From assembly GCA_002403455.1 (NCBI GenBank), contig DHHV01000002.1, positions 13,093 to 31,139 on the forward strand: DNA of 18,047 bases. The letters run 5' to 3'. A program made the position numbers and the translations under genes. Every line of letters begins with the position of its first letter. Within the stretch, counting starts at the first letter, position 1. Below the pieces are notes generated by a model. It had not been told where the DNA came from. It searched no databases and saw only the letters and a list, made by a program, of their open reading frames with translations. Below are positions 14,741-18,047 of this stretch, piece after piece. Origin of the DNA: Hyphomonadaceae bacterium UBA4763. Its GTDB lineage: Bacteria > Pseudomonadota > Alphaproteobacteria > Caulobacterales > Aquidulcibacteraceae.

Positions 14741-15103
14741 ATGCGCACGGATCTGCCGTCCCCCATTGCTGCGATCGTCCCGATCGACTCGGCGGCGGCG
14801 CGTCAGAGCGCCAGCGGGGTTGCAACCGAGCGGGCGATCACCCCGATCGCCGAGTCCGAGCCGCCCGAACCGCCCCGCGACGCCGCGCGCCAAAGCCGGC
14901 TGACGCTGATCGCCAATACGCTGGCCGAATCCGAAGCGCGCGCTTTGGTGTTCGAACGCAGCGAGCAATCGGGGCGTTATGTGCAGCGCGTCATCGATGA
15001 AACAACCGGTGAAGTGGTGCTGGAATTGCCGATCGACGTTTTCGCCGATGCGGATGGACGCCCTGTCGCGCGCAGCGGCCAAGTCGTCGACGCGCGGGCT
15101 TGA
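14741..15103 (+). CDS. FlaG-like flagellar protein
   Basis: The product is 120 aa. The C-terminal half has the FlaG-family pattern: EARALVFERSEQSGRYVQRV then DETTGEVVLELP, corresponding to the usual F-V-E-TG-VVKVIDK-TGEVIRQIP. The N-terminal half is Pro/Ala/Glu-rich and probably disordered. FlaG proteins influence filament length or assembly, which fits its place between flagellins 2 and 3. I chose the ATG at 14741, directly after the terminator, with GGGAG 8 nt upstream inside the hairpin. An alternative GTG at 14690 is in frame, lies before the terminator and would translate through the hairpin. Its transcription source is unclear, as no separate promoter is visible. Confidence 0.75.
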   Translation: MRTDLPSPIAAIVPIDSAAARQSASGVATERAITPIAESEPPEPPRDAARQSRLTLIANTLAESEARALVFERSEQSGRYVQRVIDETTGEVVLELPIDVFADADGRPVARSGQVVDARA

Positions 15104-15132
15104 CAGCTCCATCTCCGCCAAAAAACTGTCAA
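15100..15132. repeat. Inverted repeat at the end of the FlaG-like gene
   Basis: TTGACAG (15100-15106) and CTGTCAA (15126-15132) are perfect 7-bp arms around 19 nt, overlapping the stop codon. There is no T run. It may be a weak terminator or an operator for flagellin 3. Confidence 0.4.
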
Positions 15133-15144
15133 TGCGTCGAATTT

Positions 15145-15171
15145 CCGGCAAATAATCGCTTTGCCGGCAAA
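15145..15171. promoter_or_regulatory. GGCAA/TTGCC half-site cluster upstream of flagellin 3
   Basis: CCGGCAAA occurs twice, 19 bp apart (15145-15152 and 15164-15171). The second copy is part of a 12-bp perfect palindrome TTTGCCGGCAAA (15160-15171). The half sites are the same as those before flagellins 1 and 2 but arranged differently. Confidence 0.4.
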
Positions 15172-15256
15172 CAATGGTTAACCCCTTCGTCCTATTTTCG
15201 CACCATCGGTAAGCGGGCCGCGCTGAAAGTTGTCGCGCCGCTGCAGGGATGGTTCC

Positions 15257-16087
15257 ATGACGTCGTCAGTTTTGACCAATACAGCGGCTTTGGCGGCGAT
15301 TCAAAGCCTCAATTCGACCAATCGCGATCTGGAAAGCGTGCAATCGCGCATTTCAACTGGTTTGGAAATCGCGGGGGCGGAGGATAACGCCTCAATTTTC
15401 GCGGTTGCCCAGAACGTGCGCGCCGATTTCGGCGGGCTTGAGGCCGTGAGCGCCGGCTTGGACCGCGCCACATCGATCGCCGACGTTGCTTTGGCGGCCG
15501 GCACGGCCATCTCGAATTTGCTGGTCGAGCTGCGCGAGATCGTCACCAGCGCCGCCGACCCCTCGCAAACGGTTGAAGCGCGCGAGCTGTTCAACGAAGA
15601 TTTCCAGTCGATCCTGGCGCAAATCCAGACGTTCATCGACACGGCGGATTTTGATGGCGCCAATATCTTGGAAACAGGCGCGATCGACATTCCGTTCTTG
15701 GCCGGCGCTGATGTTGCCGACACGTTGACGCTTCGGGCGCAAGATTTGTCGCCAGGCGGCGCCATTCTAACGCTCGATCCAGCGACGTCGAATATTTTAA
15801 CGCTCGCCGACGCCACGACGGCGCTGACGGATCTCGTTACCTCGCAGCAACAAGTCAACGCCGCCTTGGGCGAACTCGGCGCCGATGCGCGGGCGATCTC
15901 CGCGCAGAATATCTTCGTGTCGCAATTGGCCGATAGCCTGACCATCGGGATCGGCAATTTGGTCGACGCCGATTTGGCCTCGGAAAGCGCGCGGTTGCAG
16001 GCCTTGCAGGTGCAACAGCAGCTCGGCACATCGGCGCTGACCATCGCCAATGCGGCGCCACAGTCGATTCTGGCGTTGTTCGGCTAA
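15257..16087 (+). CDS. Flagellin 3 (divergent paralogue)
   Basis: This 276-aa flagellin starts MTSSVLTNTAALAAIQSLNS, with QSRISTGLEIAGAEDNASIF and a C-terminus LVDADLASESARLQALQVQQ ... APQSILALFG. It is clearly related to flagellins 1 and 2 but more divergent in the first 20 residues and in D1, for example AEDNASIFAVAQNVRADF against the paralogues' ARDNGAIFAIAQNQRSE. No cysteines are present. The ATG at 15257 has AGGGA 7 nt upstream; the TTG-started extension to 15230 is not supported. It lacks both the strong sigma-54 promoter and the double-hairpin leader, so it is likely regulated separately, perhaps as a minor filament subunit with a distinct position. Confidence 0.92.
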   Translation: MTSSVLTNTAALAAIQSLNSTNRDLESVQSRISTGLEIAGAEDNASIFAVAQNVRADFGGLEAVSAGLDRATSIADVALAAGTAISNLLVELREIVTSAADPSQTVEARELFNEDFQSILAQIQTFIDTADFDGANILETGAIDIPFLAGADVADTLTLRAQDLSPGGAILTLDPATSNILTLADATTALTDLVTSQQQVNAALGELGADARAISAQNIFVSQLADSLTIGIGNLVDADLASESARLQALQVQQQLGTSALTIANAAPQSILALFG

Positions 16088-16202
16088 AGATTTCGTCCCC
16101 CCTGACATTGCGTCGCGGCAAGATCGGTTGCTTTTGGGCGCGCGCGTCTTACGATTGGTTCGTCTGGAGCGATTTATCGTTCCGCCGTGTCAGGAGTATT
16201 GC

Positions 16203-17414
16203 GTGAGCATTTCCGCCGACAATTCCTCAGAGCGCCCGCGTTTTGGCATTGAAAAGCCGCGTCATGCCGATAATCCCAGCCAATTGCCGTTTTGGGCGGT
16301 GCATGTCGTCTGTCTAGCGGCGATTTGGACCGGGATCACTTGGCAATCGGTGGCGATCGCCGTGGCGTTTTACGGCTTGCGGATATTTGGGATCGGCGCC
16401 GGCTATCACCGTTATTTCTCGCACAAGACGTTTAAGACGAGCCGCTGGTTCCAGTTCGTGTTGGCCTTCCTGGCGATGACCACCGCGCAAAAAGGCGTTT
16501 TGTGGTGGGCCGAAAAGCATCGACGCCATCACAAATATTCCGATCAGGCCGAAGACATCCACTCGCCGCTGCAAAAAGGCTTTTGGGAAGCCCATGTCGG
16601 CTGGATCTTCCGGCGCGAATACCAGATCAGCGATTATCAATTGGTCGCCGACCTGGCGAAATATCCGGAATTGGTCTGGCTGGACCGCAACCCGATGGTC
16701 CCCCCGATCGCCCTGGGCGTTGCGGCTTATCTGATCGGCGGCTGGCCGGGCCTTGTCGTCGGGTTTTTCTGGTCGACCGTTGCGGTTTGGCACGCCACTT
16801 TCATGATCAATTCGCTCGCCCATGTGCATGGAAAACGCCGTTTTGTGACGGGTGATGACAGCCGCAATAATTGGTTTTTGGCGGTGTTGACCATGGGCGA
16901 GGGCTGGCACAACAACCACCACGCCTATCAGAAATCTTGCCGGCAGGGGTTTCGCTGGTGGGAATGGGATCCGAATTATTACGCGATCAAGCTGTTGTCC
17001 TTTGTCGGCGTCGTGTGGGACGTGCATGAGCCGCCGAAAGCTTTGCTCGCCGGCGATCACGTTCCCGGCGCGGCGATCATCGCGCGGACGGCCGCGTTGG
17101 TGGCGCAAAGCTTCCAGACCGATAAACTGATCGCGCAAGCGCAAGCCTTTGTTCCCGAAGCGCAGCACGCTTTGGCCGAGTGGAGCCGCGCGGCGGCGCA
17201 AGGTCCGCATTTGGCGGCGGATGCGGCGCGCGAGCTCGCCGCCAAACTCGCGCCGAGTTTGGAGGACGTGCGCCAACGCGCCGCCCGCCTGGTCGCACAG
17301 ACCCCATCGATGGACGAGATCGTTCGCCAGGCGCATGTTTTGCTGACCGAGGCGTTGTCGGCGCATTTACTGGCGGCGCTGCCGGCGCGCGCTGGGAAAC
17401 CGGCTGGCGCGTAA
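16203..17414 (+). CDS. Acyl-CoA (delta-9 type) fatty acid desaturase with C-terminal extension
   Basis: This integral membrane di-iron enzyme would introduce a double bond into fatty acyl chains for membrane lipids. The product is 403 aa. The three histidine boxes are HRYFSH (residues 69-74), HRRHH (106-110) and HNNHH (236-240), with TM helices around 33-65, 82-100 and 165-205. The GTG start at 16203 has AGGAG 6 nt upstream; the frame is open back to 16050 but that part overlaps flagellin 3. The catalytic core ends about residue 280. The last ~110 residues are an Ala/Gln-rich, probably helical tail that most stearoyl-CoA-desaturase-like bacterial enzymes of 290-330 aa do not have. The gene is convergent with the next, with 2 bp between stop codons. 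Confidence 0.9.
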   Translation: MSISADNSSERPRFGIEKPRHADNPSQLPFWAVHVVCLAAIWTGITWQSVAIAVAFYGLRIFGIGAGYHRYFSHKTFKTSRWFQFVLAFLAMTTAQKGVLWWAEKHRRHHKYSDQAEDIHSPLQKGFWEAHVGWIFRREYQISDYQLVADLAKYPELVWLDRNPMVPPIALGVAAYLIGGWPGLVVGFFWSTVAVWHATFMINSLAHVHGKRRFVTGDDSRNNWFLAVLTMGEGWHNNHHAYQKSCRQGFRWWEWDPNYYAIKLLSFVGVVWDVHEPPKALLAGDHVPGAAIIARTAALVAQSFQTDKLIAQAQAFVPEAQHALAEWSRAAAQGPHLAADAARELAAKLAPSLEDVRQRAARLVAQTPSMDEIVRQAHVLLTEALSAHLLAALPARAGKPAGA

Positions 17415-17416
17415 GA

Positions 17417-18047
17417 TCAGATTTTGAACGTTGCGACCTCGAAACGACCGGCGGCGTTGGCGATGCCGCGCTTCATGCCATTGGCGGTGAAGGGCGCAAC
17501 GATATTGCCGGCGGCGTCGATGGCGATCATGCCGCCCTCGCCGCCCTGCAACTTCATGTCGAGCAGCGCGCCTTGCGCGGCGCGCGCCAGCGCCTGACCG
17601 CCATAGCGCATGCGGGCCGACACGTCAGCGGCGGTCGCCGATTTGATGAAAAATTCGCCAAGCCCGGTGCAGACGACGGCGACGCGCTCATCGGCCCAGG
17701 CCCCCGCGCCCGGCAAGGGCGTATCGCCGACCCGGCCCGGCAGCTTGCCGTAAAGTCCGCCGGTTGAAACGGCGGCGGCGAGCCGGCCAAAGCGATCGCG
17801 CGCCACTGCGCCGACCGTGCCATGACTGGTCTCGCCTGACGCGACCTTCACGCGGCGCGTCGGCGCGGGCGTGTAATAGGCGGCGGGATCGGCAATGCGG
17901 GGGAAATTCTCGGTTTGGGCGAATACCTCCGCGCCAATTCCGGCGATCAAGGCGTGGGGTGTTTTTTCCATGACGCGGCGCGCTACCGCGATCGGCGAAA
18001 AAAAGCCTTGCAAACACGCCACCGCGCCAATGCGGCGGGGGGGGCCG
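17417..18047 (-). CDS. Isoaspartyl peptidase/L-asparaginase, plant type (5' end outside window)
   Basis: This N-terminal-nucleophile hydrolase cleaves isoaspartyl dipeptides and asparagine after autoproteolysis into two subunits. The frame is open to the window edge, and the visible part (about 209 codons) begins PPRRIGAVACLQGFFSPIAV and continues ARRVMEKTPHALIAGIGAEVFA, the end of the alpha subunit. The autocleavage site and nucleophile are in SHGTVGAVARD (Thr of GTVG). The beta subunit then shows AAAVSTGGLYGKLPGRVGDT and LPGAGAWAD, a family signature, followed by CTGLGEFFI. The C-terminus reads ATFKI. The N-terminal ~100 residues are missing beyond the edge. Confidence 0.93.
   Translation of the reverse strand, partial: GPPRRIGAVACLQGFFSPIAVARRVMEKTPHALIAGIGAEVFAQTENFPRIADPAAYYTPAPTRRVKVASGETSHGTVGAVARDRFGRLAAAVSTGGLYGKLPGRVGDTPLPGAGAWADERVAVVCTGLGEFFIKSATAADVSARMRYGGQALARAAQGALLDMKLQGGEGGMIAIDAAGNIVAPFTANGMKRGIANAAGRFEVATFKI

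Noticed and set aside
13616..15151. 511-codon open frame antisense to flagellin 2 and the FlaG-like gene
   Set aside because: It is a GC-bias shadow rich in Arg with no family motifs, opposite strongly supported flagellin genes.
16050..16202. Upstream start for the desaturase overlapping flagellin 3
   Set aside because: The GTG at 16203 has AGGAG at ideal spacing and begins the natural N-terminus; the extension is Arg-rich and non-homologous.
1..18047. CRISPR array or insertion sequence with transposase
   Set aside because: No regularly spaced repeats and no transposase or integrase motifs were found on either strand.

Overview
The window looks like chromosomal DNA of a flagellated, GC-rich alphaproteobacterium. 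I infer this from Caulobacter-like compact flagellins in several tandem copies, sigma-54 type flagellin promoters, strong GC bias and many TonB/PepSY-type genes. The Caulobacterales/Hyphomonadaceae/Parvularculaceae neighbourhood is my best guess, but the order cannot be fixed from this sequence alone.

Layout. (1) 1-5006, minus strand: the start of threonine synthase (thrC, cut by the window edge) preceded by homoserine kinase (thrB), then a PepSY-TM protein and a TonB-dependent siderophore receptor. The receptor is split by a one-base frameshift in a short G run between its signal peptide and its plug domain. (2) 5248-5323: tRNA-Thr(UGU). (3) 5324-9934: a poorly conserved, accessory-looking interval between the tRNA and dusA. 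It holds several palindromes, an exported TPR-CHAT protein whose catalytic His position is Tyr, the last ~35 codons of a type I secretion HlyD-family adaptor, a small membrane protein, and a wrecked Imm11-type immunity gene. An imperfect 59-bp element with hairpin symmetry occurs on both sides, in the same orientation. I read the interval as a decayed secretion/conflict island. (4) 9935-12213: dusA and folC, overlapping by 4 bp. (5) 12214-16087: a flagellar filament locus with flagellin 1, flagellin 2, a FlaG-like protein and flagellin 3. (6) 16203-17414: an acyl-CoA desaturase with an unusual helical C-terminal tail. (7) 17417-18047, minus strand: a partial isoaspartyl peptidase/asparaginase.

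The strongest regulatory signal is in the flagellin locus. Flagellins 1 and 2 share a near-identical sigma-54 promoter. From each predicted start site the mRNA would begin, within 1-2 nt, with two hairpins separated by one nucleotide. The loops are identical in the two genes (AAAAC, then AAAAU) while the stem sequences differ but still pair. This fits a 5'-terminal RNA element for post-transcriptional flagellin control, of the kind known for FlbT in Caulobacter. Flagellin 3 lacks both the clear promoter and the element. FlaG is preceded by a perfect intrinsic terminator whose 3' arm carries its likely Shine-Dalgarno sequence.
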